A stretch of DNA of 33,409 nt from Thermoleophilia bacterium (lineage in GTDB: Bacteria > Actinomycetota > Thermoleophilia > Gaiellales > JAICJC01), in NCBI GenBank assembly GCA_025928435.1, contig JAICJM010000016.1, positions 1 to 33,409 of the forward strand, written 5' to 3'. The stretch's first letter is position 1. Each line of letters starts with the position of its first letter. Both the position numbers and the translations under genes were made by a program. This document shows, one piece after another, positions 16,207-24,120 of the stretch. The notes below the pieces were generated by a model. It worked only from the letters and a program-made list of their open reading frames with translations, ran no database searches and was not told the DNA's origin.

Positions 16207-16792
16207 GACGATCACCAGCGGCACGTCGGTGCGCCTGGGCGCCCACCTGCGCCACGCCCGCGAGCAGCGCCAGCTGTCGCTCGGGGACGTGTCCGAGCGC
16301 ACCGGCCTCTCCCGCGGCTTCCTGTCCCGGGTCGAGCGCGACAAGACGAGCCCGTCGGTCGCCTCGCTGGTGGCCGTGTGCGAGGCGATCTCGCTCCCGC
16401 TCGAGCGGCTGTTCGCCACGCCGAGCTTCACAGTGGTGCGCGCGGCCGACCGCCCGACCGCCACGCTGCCCGGGGCGGCGGTGGTCGATACGCTGATCAC
16501 GCCCCCGCACGAGCCGCACGTCACCGTGGTCGAGACGCTGGCGGCGCCGGGCGGGTCGGGGGGCGACGGGTACTACACGATCCCGAGCGAGTGCGAGGTC
16601 TGCTACGTCCTCGAGGGCTCGATCGAGCTCGAGATCGACGGCGAGGTGTTCGACCTGGCGCGCGGTGACGCCGTCACGTTCGGGGCGACCGTGCCGCACA
16701 CGTGGCGCAACGCCTCCGCCGAGGAGGCTCGCGTCGTGTGGGTGATCGCGCCGGCCCTGCCCGACCCGCGCGGCCAGGCGGCGGTCCCCTAA
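16205..16792 (+). CDS. XRE-family regulator with C-terminal cupin sensor domain
   Basis: 195 residues. The helix-turn-helix covers residues about 10-65 (LRHAREQRQLSLGDVSERTGLSRGFLSRVERDKTSPSVASL), a very standard XRE fold. A cupin domain fills residues about 110-185 (CEVCYVLEGSIELEIDGEVFDLARGDAVTF, then VPHTWRN). This architecture is that of PuuR-like regulators that sense small ligands such as polyamines or amino acids. Divergent placement from a PotD-like gene fits that role. ATG starts at 16175 and a TTG at 16148 are also in frame, but the promoter and operator favour 16205. Confidence 0.9.
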   Translation: MTITSGTSVRLGAHLRHAREQRQLSLGDVSERTGLSRGFLSRVERDKTSPSVASLVAVCEAISLPLERLFATPSFTVVRAADRPTATLPGAAVVDTLITPPHEPHVTVVETLAAPGGSGGDGYYTIPSECEVCYVLEGSIELEIDGEVFDLARGDAVTFGATVPHTWRNASAEEARVVWVIAPALPDPRGQAAVP

Positions 16793-16880
16793 CCGCTTCC
16801 GCGTAGGCGGCCCATCCTCGGAACGCCGTATTCGTTCGCCGGGCGCCGAACTCCACCGCTACCGCGTCGATCATCGGGTC

Positions 16881-17306
16881 ATGAGCGACACGAAGCAACT
16901 CGTCATCTTCTCCCTCGCCCGCGAGGAGTACGCACTGCCGATCACCCGGGTGCAGGAGATCATCCGCTACACCCAGCCGCGCAGCGTCGCCTCGTCGGCT
17001 CCGTGGATCCGCGGCGTCATCAACCTGCGCGGCAAGATCGTCCCCGTCTGCGACCTGGCCATGCGGCTCGGCCTGTCCCACGAGCACTCCGAGAGCGCCA
17101 AGATCGCCGTCGTCGAGACCGAGCGCGGCACCGCCGGCGTCGTGGTCGACAGCGTCGAGGAGGTGCTGACGATCGCCGCCGACCAGATCGAGGCGGTGGC
17201 GAGCGCCGACTCCGAGTACGTCGACGGCGTGGCCAAGCTCGACCAGCGCCTGCCGATCCTGCTGAACCCCGACGGCCTGCTGGCCGGCGTCAGCCTGGCC
17301 GTCTAG
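16881..17306 (+). CDS. cheW: CheW-like chemotaxis coupling protein
   Basis: 141 residues, a single CheW domain: QLVIFSLAREEYALPITRVQEIIRY, the central APWIRGVINLRGKIVPVCDLAMRLGL, then IAVVETERGTAGVVVDSVEEVLTI and the C-terminal RLPILLNPDGLL. In chemotaxis arrays CheW links receptors to the CheA kinase. No CheA, receptor, CheB/R or flagellar gene lies in the window, so this copy is an orphan here. The 88-bp region upstream has no convincing promoter or ribosome-binding site. The stop codon overlaps the stop of the convergent arrestin-like gene. Confidence 0.92.
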   Translation: MSDTKQLVIFSLAREEYALPITRVQEIIRYTQPRSVASSAPWIRGVINLRGKIVPVCDLAMRLGLSHEHSESAKIAVVETERGTAGVVVDSVEEVLTIAADQIEAVASADSEYVDGVAKLDQRLPILLNPDGLLAGVSLAV

Positions 17307-18115
17307 TCCAGGTCGAAGCGCAGGGGCGTCACGACGGCCCGCTCCAGGCGGCCGAACCGGCCCCGCCTGCGCACCTCGATCTCATAGCGCCAGCAGATGA
17401 TGTGGCCCTCGACCGCGGCCGGGAGGCCGGCGGCCAGGGCGAACGCGAACGGGTACCAGCGCCGGTCGGGATCGCACTCGATCCGGATCGCGTCCGACCA
17501 CAGCGTCTCGGTCCGCCACAGCGGCGGCTGGTGATGGTTTCGGAGGCGGAAGTTCGTGCGCCAGATCTCCTGGCACCGGACGAGCACCTCGAGCCGGCGG
17601 GCCGGGCGGTCGCCGTGGACGTGCACGCGGCCGTCGACATGTCCGCCGCCCTCGAGCAGCGCGTCGGCCAACTCGATGTGGAAGCGCCGGGCCGGGAACG
17701 ACGCGATCATCCGGTCGAACAGGTGCCCGGCCTCGTGGATCGCGTGCTCGCCGCCCTCGATCCCAACCGGCAGGGTCACCTGGGCGCGGCGGCGGCCGGA
17801 GACCGGGCTGCGCGCGCGCACGGCGAACCCGAGCCGGCACCGCCTCCCCGCGCGGGCGGGCGGCGTCTGTGTGGGCACGGCCAGCTCGAAGCGGGCACGC
17901 CCGGCGACCGGGGCGACCAGGGTCGACCCGATCGGCGTCGCGAGCTTGCCGGCCGGGCAGGTCTCGATCCGCAGGAGGGTGACGTCGGCCGGCGCCTCGA
18001 GGCCGCGCAGCTCGCCCTCGACCGGGCCCCCCGCAACCGCGGCCGCCGCGTCCACCGCGAGCTCGAACCGGCGGTCGGTCCTGCGCTCTCTCCTGTGCAG
18101 CAGCGCCACGCCCAC
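17303..18115 (-). CDS. Arrestin-like/Spo0M-family sporulation-control-type protein
   Basis: 270 residues, rich in beta strands, with two arrestin-like sandwich domains expected. Family-like features are the first-domain pattern GPVEGELRGLEAPADVTLLRIET and the late segment RWYPFAFALAAGLPAAVEGHIICWRYEIEVRRR, matching the arrestin/Spo0M P-F-x-L-P...-x-G-x-x-x-x-x-Y-x-V motif. There is no membrane segment. In Bacillus, Spo0M affects sporulation and the cell envelope; in actinobacteria the role is unclear. Two GTG starts, at 18115 and 18109, are possible; AAGGTGAG lies better spaced to the second. It follows the metallophosphoesterase on the same strand after 45 bp. Confidence 0.65.
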   Translation of the reverse strand: MGVALLHRRERRTDRRFELAVDAAAAVAGGPVEGELRGLEAPADVTLLRIETCPAGKLATPIGSTLVAPVAGRARFELAVPTQTPPARAGRRCRLGFAVRARSPVSGRRRAQVTLPVGIEGGEHAIHEAGHLFDRMIASFPARRFHIELADALLEGGGHVDGRVHVHGDRPARRLEVLVRCQEIWRTNFRLRNHHQPPLWRTETLWSDAIRIECDPDRRWYPFAFALAAGLPAAVEGHIICWRYEIEVRRRGRFGRLERAVVTPLRFDLD

Positions 18116-18160
18116 CTCACCTTGCGAACACCATGCACCGTAGCGGAGCGGTGACCTTTA

Positions 18161-19135
18161 TTAGCCGGCTGTGAGCAGGAAGTCCAGGCACGACCCGTCG
18201 CCGCCGAGGTCGACGATCGCGCCGCGCAGCACGTCGGCGGAGTACTCGCTGCCGGGGTTCAGGCACAGCGTCCTGCCGATCTTCTGGGCGCCGCGCGACT
18301 CGTGGATGTGGCCGTGGAGCCCGACCGACGGCTCGTACCGCTTGATCGCCTCGCGCACGGCCCGGCTCCCGACCGGGACGAAGCTCGGGCGGCCGCCGTG
18401 CAGCACCGGCCGCAGGTTCGCGTCGAGCTCCGGCGCGGTGTCGAGCCCCGACCCGTAAGGCGGATTGTGGAAGTTCGCGATCGCGGTCTGGCCGGGCTCG
18501 ACCCGGTCCATCATCGCCGCGATCCGCTCCCCGAGCTCCTCCTCGGGATACTCGCGCTCGGTGTCCCAGGGCGTCGGCGTGACGTCGCCGATGCTCGCGA
18601 GCACGGCCGGGCCGAGGTCGCACAGGTCGCGCTCGGGGCATTCGACGCGCTCGTCGCGCGCGAGCACGGCGTCGATCTCGACGGGGTCGTCGTTCCCGGG
18701 GGTGATGATGCAGCGCACCTTGGGGTCGAGTCGCTCGGCCGCGAGCGCGCACCAGCCCTCCAGCTGGGCGACGATCTCGCGCCGGAAGAGCTCCTCCAGG
18801 TAGGGCGTGTCGGTCGTGATCCGCTCGACCTCGGCCGTGTCCATCTCGACCGGGTAGAAGCCGAGCATGTTGATCTCCGAGCGCAGCCGCTCCTCGTCGG
18901 CGGCCGGTACCTCGACGAGCTCGCCGCGCACCTCCGCCGAGATCACGCCGTCGCGCGTTCGCAACGGGACAAGGCCCTTGCCGGCCACGTCGCCGCCCAG
19001 GATGAGGACGTCGGCGTCGTAGGCCGACGCGGCATTCACGAACTTGCGGAAGCAGCGGTCCGACCCGTGCACGTCCGTCGCGAAGAAGATGCGCAGGGCG
19101 CGGGTCGTGCGCGTCTTCTCGCGGCGGAACGGCAC
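18161..19135 (-). CDS. Calcineurin-like metallophosphoesterase
   Basis: 324 residues. All five metal-site motifs are visible: ATDVHGS near residue 20, ILGGDVAG near 46, TPGNDDP near 170, ANFHNPPYGSG near 245 and LHGHIHES near 298. It is therefore a likely active two-metal phosphoesterase. A long insert between motifs 2 and 3 (residues about 60-150) is typical of family members acting on small phosphoesters or nucleotides; the substrate cannot be told. It starts with GTG 20 bp after the APC permease stop and so is probably in the same LacI-controlled transcript. No signal peptide, so cytoplasmic. Confidence 0.88.
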   Translation of the reverse strand: MPFRREKTRTTRALRIFFATDVHGSDRCFRKFVNAASAYDADVLILGGDVAGKGLVPLRTRDGVISAEVRGELVEVPAADEERLRSEINMLGFYPVEMDTAEVERITTDTPYLEELFRREIVAQLEGWCALAAERLDPKVRCIITPGNDDPVEIDAVLARDERVECPERDLCDLGPAVLASIGDVTPTPWDTEREYPEEELGERIAAMMDRVEPGQTAIANFHNPPYGSGLDTAPELDANLRPVLHGGRPSFVPVGSRAVREAIKRYEPSVGLHGHIHESRGAQKIGRTLCLNPGSEYSADVLRGAIVDLGGDGSCLDFLLTAG

Positions 19136-19155
19136 GGGTCAGACGCGCGCAGCGG

Positions 19156-20787
19156 TCATTCCGGCGGCAGCTCGCGCATCGCCAGGCCGAGGTCGATGGA
19201 CGACGAGCGGCGCACCCCGCGAGCGACCAGGTAGACGAACGGTCCGGCCGCCAGCACCAGGACGAGGGTGGTGACGCTCTGGATGCTGAACTTCCCGAAC
19301 ACGCTCGAGTGCGTGACGATCAGCAGGATCACGATGAGCGCGAGGATCGTCGTCAGGCCGCCCGCGATCGCCGCCTTCGGGATTCCCGCCCAGCGGTCGA
19401 CGTCGTTCGTGCCCGGCTTCAGGATCAGCTCCGGCCGCCGGTAGGGTAGGAGCAGGGCCGAGACCGCGCCGGCCAGCAGGATCAGCGCGACGAACAGGCT
19501 CAGGTTCGCGACGATGTTCGCCAGGTTCACGTAGGTGGCCAGGATCGAGAACCCGATGCCGCCGGCGAGGGCGATGCAGGTGGCGACCAGCGGGGTGCCC
19601 GTGCGCTCGTCGATCTTCGCGACCGATACCGGCAGCAGCCGGTCGAAGGCGAGCGCGAAGAGGACGCGTGTGACCACGGCGACGAAGGCCAGGTCGACGG
19701 CCAGCTCGGCGCACGGCACGGCGATCGAGAACAGGATCTTCGTGATCGGGTCGCCGGAGAGGACGAGGCCGTAGCCGAGCCCGCCCGCCTGGGCGGACAG
19801 GTTCGAGATGTTGCCGTAGGCGTCGCCGTTCACGGCGTTCAGGTTCGCCTGCGCCTGCATGAAGTCCAGGCCGATCCGCCAGCGCAGGAGCACCCAGATC
19901 CCGACCCAGACGACGACCAGGAGGACGATGCTGATGATCGACGCCCACACGTACGTGCGCCCCGGCCGCTTCAGCTCGCCGCCGACGTAGTACGAGTAGA
20001 GCACGCCGTTGTAGTTCAGGACCATGAACGGCACGACGAGCAGCGACGCTGTCAGGCTGATCCCGGTGACCACCCCGTTGTGCTTCGCGGCGGAGAGGAC
20101 GGCGTTGTAGGCGTTGGGGTGTTTGCTGAAGCTGCCGAAGGACGAGACGAAGTCGGTGTGGCTGTGGGCGAGCAGGATGATGCCGAGCGCGATGAACGCG
20201 AGCAGCTGGATCACGACGAGGCCGAGGATGACCTGGGCCACCCGCCGCAGCGGGAGCAGCGAGAGCAGGCCGACGATCACGAGCAGGCCGACGCAGATGA
20301 GCGCGATCGCACCCTTGCTGGTGACGTGGTTGGCGCCCGCGGCGATGGTCGAGCTCGAGAACGCGTCGCCGAGGCCGGTGAGGGCGAACGGCATGAACGC
20401 TGCGGTGAACTGGGCGTTCGCGGCCAGGATGTAGGTGAACGCGACGGCGACGCTGACGCCGACCATCGCCCCGAGCACCGGCGAGATCACGCGCGAGACG
20501 TAGACGTACTCGCCGCCGGCGCGGGGGATCGCCTGGAGCAGGTAGCGGTAGGCGAACATGCCGACGAACCAGATGCCGGCCGCGAGCAGCAGCGGCAGCA
20601 CCATGTCGGGATGGCTGAAGCTCGTGAGGCCGGCGCTGAAGTTGATGAACGTGTTGACGACGGCGACCGATGCCAGCGCGATGGCGGTCGCGGCCGGGAT
20701 CCCGAGCTCGCGCACGAGCCCGGACGACTGACGCGTGAAGAGCCCACTGGGTGCCGCTGCCTCCGGGGCGCCCATCGTCTCGCTCAT
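19156..20787 (-). CDS. APC-superfamily amino acid/amine permease
   Basis: 543 residues from ATG at 20787, preceded by GGGAGGGG. About 12-14 hydrophobic helices are present. Family marks are the first half-helix AATAIALASVAVVNTFINFSAG, the conserved AIPRAGGEYVYVSRVISPVLG (helix 2-3) and DRLLPVSVAKIDERTGTPLVAT (helix 8-9 loop). The protein ends in a hydrophilic tail (MRELPPE). It resembles the amino-acid-transporter branch that takes up amino acids, polyamines or related amines. A LacI-type operator and a good promoter lie just upstream, shared in sequence with a sugar-dehydrogenase gene, so the substrate may be a nitrogen-containing sugar or polyol rather than an ordinary amino acid. Confidence 0.9.
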   Translation of the reverse strand: MSETMGAPEAAAPSGLFTRQSSGLVRELGIPAATAIALASVAVVNTFINFSAGLTSFSHPDMVLPLLLAAGIWFVGMFAYRYLLQAIPRAGGEYVYVSRVISPVLGAMVGVSVAVAFTYILAANAQFTAAFMPFALTGLGDAFSSSTIAAGANHVTSKGAIALICVGLLVIVGLLSLLPLRRVAQVILGLVVIQLLAFIALGIILLAHSHTDFVSSFGSFSKHPNAYNAVLSAAKHNGVVTGISLTASLLVVPFMVLNYNGVLYSYYVGGELKRPGRTYVWASIISIVLLVVVWVGIWVLLRWRIGLDFMQAQANLNAVNGDAYGNISNLSAQAGGLGYGLVLSGDPITKILFSIAVPCAELAVDLAFVAVVTRVLFALAFDRLLPVSVAKIDERTGTPLVATCIALAGGIGFSILATYVNLANIVANLSLFVALILLAGAVSALLLPYRRPELILKPGTNDVDRWAGIPKAAIAGGLTTILALIVILLIVTHSSVFGKFSIQSVTTLVLVLAAGPFVYLVARGVRRSSSIDLGLAMRELPPE

Positions 20788-20806
20788 CTTTACCCCTCCC
20801 GCTGTA

Positions 20807-20818
20807 TGGAACGTTCCA
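20807..20818. promoter_or_regulatory. LacI-type operator TGGAACGTTCCA, copy 1 (APC permease)
   Basis: A perfect 12-bp palindrome with the CG centre typical of LacI-family operators, placed 4 bp downstream of the -10 box of the APC gene, so it covers the transcription start. It is identical over 15 bp (ATGGAACGTTCCAGG) to the copy at 21920-21931. Confidence 0.8.
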
Positions 20819-20822
20819 GGCG

Positions 20823-20851
20823 AACCTACCAAGCGCACGTGACGCTTGCAA
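20823..20851 (-). promoter_or_regulatory. Promoter of the APC permease gene
   Basis: On the minus strand, TTGCAA (20846-20851), a 17-base spacer and TAGGTT (20823-20828), followed directly by the LacI operator and then GGGAGGGG and the ATG. Confidence 0.6.
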
Positions 20852-20869
20852 CCCTCCCGCCCGGCGCGG

Positions 20870-21904
20870 TCAGTTGGTGCGCTGGGCGGGAGCCGTCCAC
20901 GGCCAGTCGGGGCCGACCTCGAGCGGCTCGCCGCGGGTCGCGCTCGCCCTCGCGGCGGCCGCGGTCGCGACCGCGAAGCGATCGTCCGCGAGCGTCGCGT
21001 TCGGGGTCACGTCGCCCCGGCAGGCGGCGGCGAAGTCGTCCATCTGGGCCTGGTAGGCGGCCGCGAACCGGTCGCGGCAGTCGGCCGGGAAGCGCGGCTC
21101 CATCCCGGGCCCGAGCACGGTGACGCCGGTCCCGGTCGCGGCCTGGGCGAGCACGACCGAGCCGTCCGGCCCGAGCACCTCGCAGCGGATCTCCATGCCC
21201 AGCGTCGACGTGCGGGAGAGGTGAGTCGTCGCGACGGCGCCGCCGTGGCCGATCGTGATGTAGGCGTTGTCGAGGTCGGACTCGAGGTAGACGGGGTTGT
21301 GCGCGAGCGTGTAGGCGCTGGTCGGGTCGGCGCCGAGGAGCCAGCGGGCGGTGTCGAAGTCGTGCACTCCGACGTCCATGATGAAGCCGCCGGCGGGGCC
21401 GTCGTCGGCGCTCGGCGGGAAGTCCTCGCGGCTCGCGAGCTGGACGGCGAACGGCGGGCCGACGGCGCCCGCCGCGACCCTCTCGGCCACCTCCCGGAAG
21501 CCGGGGTCGTGGCGGCGGTGGTAGGCGACGCGCACCACCCGGTCCGGGCGGGCGGCGGCCGCCGCCTCGATCCGGTCATGGTCGGCGAGCGAGATCGCGC
21601 CCGGCTTCTCGAGCAGCAGGTGCTTGCCCGCCTCGAGGACGCGGACAGCGTGGTCGGCGTGGTCGGCGGTGCGGGTGCAGACGAGGATCGCATCCACGTC
21701 GTCGCACCCGGCCAGCTCGTCCATCGTCAGCAGCCGCACGTCGGGGTCGAGCGGGCCGACCCGGTCGCGGGTGGCCCGGCCGCGCGCCGAGGCGACGGCG
21801 ACCAGCTCGACCCCGTCGCTGCGCAGCGCGCAGCCGCGGTGCACCGCGGAGATGAACCCGGTTCCGGCGATTCCCAGCCGGACGGGCGCTGGACGAGCGT
21901 GCAC
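20870..21904 (-). CDS. Gfo/Idh/MocA-family dehydrogenase 1
   Basis: 344 residues from GTG at 21904, preceded by GAGGAGG. NAD(P)-binding motif GIAGTGFIS at residues 11-19, catalytic-region EKPGAIS near 97, and the substrate-site pattern GGFIMDVGVHDFDTARWLLG near 180, with both the Asp and the His. The family oxidises or reduces sugars and polyols such as inositols, glucose and rhizopine-like compounds. The order of motifs and the D-x-x-x-H-D pattern suggest inositol-dehydrogenase-like chemistry. It is divergent from the LacI gene, with a LacI-type operator just upstream. The longer open frame (to 22111) is antisense to the LacI gene. Confidence 0.92.
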   Translation of the reverse strand: MHARPAPVRLGIAGTGFISAVHRGCALRSDGVELVAVASARGRATRDRVGPLDPDVRLLTMDELAGCDDVDAILVCTRTADHADHAVRVLEAGKHLLLEKPGAISLADHDRIEAAAAARPDRVVRVAYHRRHDPGFREVAERVAAGAVGPPFAVQLASREDFPPSADDGPAGGFIMDVGVHDFDTARWLLGADPTSAYTLAHNPVYLESDLDNAYITIGHGGAVATTHLSRTSTLGMEIRCEVLGPDGSVVLAQAATGTGVTVLGPGMEPRFPADCRDRFAAAYQAQMDDFAAACRGDVTPNATLADDRFAVATAAAARASATRGEPLEVGPDWPWTAPAQRTN

Positions 21905-21919
21905 GAGCCCTCCTCGGGA

Positions 21920-21931
21920 TGGAACGTTCCA
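21920..21931. promoter_or_regulatory. LacI-type operator TGGAACGTTCCA, copy 2 (dehydrogenase 1/LacI region)
   Basis: Same palindrome as at 20807-20818. It lies 2 bp downstream of a likely minus-strand -10 box (TAGCGT, 21934-21939) of dehydrogenase 1 and upstream of a plus-strand TAGACT (21964-21969) ahead of the LacI gene. Binding here would block dehydrogenase 1 and may also affect the repressor's own promoter. Confidence 0.8.
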
Positions 21932-21998
21932 GGACGCTACCAGAGCGGTGCCGGGCCGCCGGTTAGACTGTCTCGCCGCCGATGCCACGACACCTGCC

Positions 21999-23072
21999 AT
22001 GAGCGTCCCACCATCAGCCGACGGCGACGCGGCGGGCGCGCGGCGCAGGCGGGACGTGACCATCTTCGACGTCGCCCGGGCGGCGGGTGTGTCGAAGTCG
22101 ACGGTGTCCAACGTGATCCGGGGGGTCGACGAGGTGTCGGATGCGACCCGCCGCCGCGTGCTCGCGGTGATCGAATCGCTCGACTACACGCCGAACGGCA
22201 TCGCCCGCCAGTTCGTCCGCCGGCGCACGACCATGATCGGGGTGCTCGTCGGCGACCTCGGGAACGCGTACCACGCGCAGCTCGCGCGCGTCGTCGAGCG
22301 GGCGCTCTTCCGGGCCGGCTACACGGCGGTGTTCTGCAACATCGAGGGCGACGAGGAGCTCGCGGTCGCCGGCGTCGACGCCCTGCTCGAGCAGCGGGTG
22401 GCCGGCTTCCTGCTGCTGGCGTCGATCGAGCGCACACCCCAGCTGCCCGACTCGCTGCGGCGCAACGGGGTCCCGATCGTCCTCATCGGCCTGCGCCAGG
22501 AGTGGACCGACTCGGTCGGCCCCCGCGACCGGGAGGGCGGGCGCCTGGCGACGCAGCACCTGGTCGACCTCGGCCACCGCCGGATCGGCTATGTGCGCAC
22601 GGCCATGGTCGAGGCGGGCGGCGACCGCGCCCGCCACGCCGGCTATCGCGCTGTGCTGGCCGCCGCGGGGATCGATCCGCCGCTGGGGATGTGGTGGGAG
22701 CAGGGCGCGGGCACGATCCGGGTCGGGCGGGCCGAGATGCCGCTCCGCGACGCTCTGCGGGGGCCGGCCGCGCCGACCGCCGTGTTCGTCTGGAACGACT
22801 TCGCCGCCATCGGCCTGATCGAGGCGTGCGAGGCGGCCGGCATCGCGGTGCCGCGCGACCTCTCGGTGGTCGGGTTCGACGACATCGCGATTGCCGGGCT
22901 CGCCCGCATCTCGCTGACGACGGTGGCCCAGCCGCTCGACTTTCAGGCCGAGCGGGCCGTCGAGATCCTGCTCGCGCGGATGGACGGCCGCGCGCCGGAC
23001 AGACCGCGGCACCTGAGCGTTCCGGTGGAGCTGCGGGTGCGCGGGTCGACGGCGGCGCCCCGGCGGCGGTAG
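21999..23072 (+). CDS. LacI-family transcriptional repressor
   Basis: 357 residues from ATG at 21999. After a disordered 18-residue start, the HTH is VTIFDVARAAGVSKSTVSNVIRG (residues 20-42) with the hinge helix NGIARQFVRRRTT. The periplasmic-binding-protein-like effector domain follows (MIGVLVGDLGNAYHAQLARVVERAL), with DRVGG-loop equivalent DREGGRLATQHLVDLGHRRIGYV and the C-terminal VVGFDDIAIAGL. It probably binds TGGAACGTTCCA at 20807 and 21920 and releases DNA when a sugar-like ligand is present. It is followed after 6 bp by dehydrogenase 2, with which it forms an operon. Confidence 0.95.
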   Translation: MSVPPSADGDAAGARRRRDVTIFDVARAAGVSKSTVSNVIRGVDEVSDATRRRVLAVIESLDYTPNGIARQFVRRRTTMIGVLVGDLGNAYHAQLARVVERALFRAGYTAVFCNIEGDEELAVAGVDALLEQRVAGFLLLASIERTPQLPDSLRRNGVPIVLIGLRQEWTDSVGPRDREGGRLATQHLVDLGHRRIGYVRTAMVEAGGDRARHAGYRAVLAAAGIDPPLGMWWEQGAGTIRVGRAEMPLRDALRGPAAPTAVFVWNDFAAIGLIEACEAAGIAVPRDLSVVGFDDIAIAGLARISLTTVAQPLDFQAERAVEILLARMDGRAPDRPRHLSVPVELRVRGSTAAPRRR

Positions 23073-23078
23073 GAGGAC

Positions 23079-24092
23079 ATGGCGATGCAGGTGCTCGTCT
23101 GCGGGGCCGGCCAGATCGGCTCGCTGCATGCGGGGAACCTCGTCCGGGAGGTCGGGGCGTCCGAGGTCGTGATCGCGGATGTCGACCCGATCCGGGCCGA
23201 GGAGCTCGCGCTGCGCGTCGGCGCCCGCGCCACACCGGCCGGCGACCCGTTCTCGGCCGATCCGGACGCCGTCGTGATCGCCGCGGCCACGCCGGCGCAT
23301 GCCGGCCTCGTCCGCGCGTGCATCGAGCGCGGCCTGCCCTGCTTCTGCGAGAAGCCGCTGTCGGCCGAGGTCGACGAGACGGTCGCCCTCGTGCGCGAGG
23401 TCGAGGCTGCCGGCCTGCCGGTGCAGGTGGGGTTCATGCGCCGCTTCGACCCGGCCCTGCGCGAGCTGCGCGAGCTCGTCGTCGGCGGCGGGCTGGGGCG
23501 CGTGCATACGCTGCACGTCGCCTCGCACGACCACGAGCCGCCGCCGGAGGAGTACGTCGCCCGCTCAGGCGGGATGTTCCGTGACCAGCTCATCCACGAC
23601 TTCGACATGATCCGGTGGGTCACGGGCGCCGAGGTGCGGTCGGCCTACGCCGCCGGGGCGGTGCGGGCGATCGACTACGCGGAGCGATACGGCGACGTGG
23701 ACACCTGCGCGCTCGTCCTCGAGCTCGAGGGCGGTGCCCTGGTCCTGGTCGCGGGCACGCGCGAGGACGGCCGTGGCGAGGACGTCCGCATCGAGGCGGT
23801 CGGATCGAAGGAGAGCGCGGCGGCAGGCATGAACGCGCGTACCCCGCTGCGGCTGCTCGACCCGATCGGCGTGGACGCAGGGCTCGCGCCCTATGCGAGC
23901 GCGTTCGATCGCTTCGCCGCCGGGTACGCGGCCGAGATCGCGCACTTCCTCGAGGTCGCCGCCGGCCGGGCCGAGAGCGCGTGCACGCCCCGCGACGCCC
24001 TGGGCACGCTCCTGGTCGCCGAGGCGGCGGAGCGGTCGCTCGCGGCCGGCGCCCCCGTCGCCGTTCGTCAGGCCGACGAGCTGCTGGCCTGA
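23079..24092 (+). CDS. Gfo/Idh/MocA-family dehydrogenase 2 (inositol 2-dehydrogenase-like)
   Basis: 337 residues. Nucleotide motif VCGAGQIGSLHAGNL at residues 7-21 (the GxGxxGxxH form of IolG-type enzymes), FCEKPLSAEVDE near 90, QVGFMRRFDPALREL near 118 and the substrate pattern GGMFRDQLIHDFDMIRWVTG near 165. MRRFD and the D-x-x-x-H-D pattern are the same as in myo-inositol dehydrogenases, so a cyclic polyol is a reasonable guess. AGGAGG precedes the ATG, and only 6 bp separate it from the LacI gene. The stop codon lies in the 24090-24120 hairpin. Confidence 0.92.
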   Translation: MAMQVLVCGAGQIGSLHAGNLVREVGASEVVIADVDPIRAEELALRVGARATPAGDPFSADPDAVVIAAATPAHAGLVRACIERGLPCFCEKPLSAEVDETVALVREVEAAGLPVQVGFMRRFDPALRELRELVVGGGLGRVHTLHVASHDHEPPPEEYVARSGGMFRDQLIHDFDMIRWVTGAEVRSAYAAGAVRAIDYAERYGDVDTCALVLELEGGALVLVAGTREDGRGEDVRIEAVGSKESAAAGMNARTPLRLLDPIGVDAGLAPYASAFDRFAAGYAAEIAHFLEVAAGRAESACTPRDALGTLLVAEAAERSLAAGAPVAVRQADELLA

Positions 24093-24120
24093 ATACCCGG
24101 TGTCAGGCACCGGTTATTCA
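24090..24120. terminator. Bidirectional hairpin over convergent stop codons, with GGTGTCAGGCACC core
   Basis: The 13-bp arms TGAATACCCGGTG and CACCGGTTATTCA (one mismatch) flank the loop TCAGG. The left arm begins with the TGA of dehydrogenase 2 and the right arm contains the TAA of dehydrogenase 3. It could terminate both genes. The GGTGTCAGGCACC core also looks like a second type of REP palindrome. Confidence 0.65.

Noticed and set aside
20846..23584. Open frame of 912 codons on the plus strand
   Set aside because: It runs antisense to dehydrogenase 1 and out of frame through the LacI gene and dehydrogenase 2; its translation is Arg/Gly/Pro/Ala-rich without family motifs.
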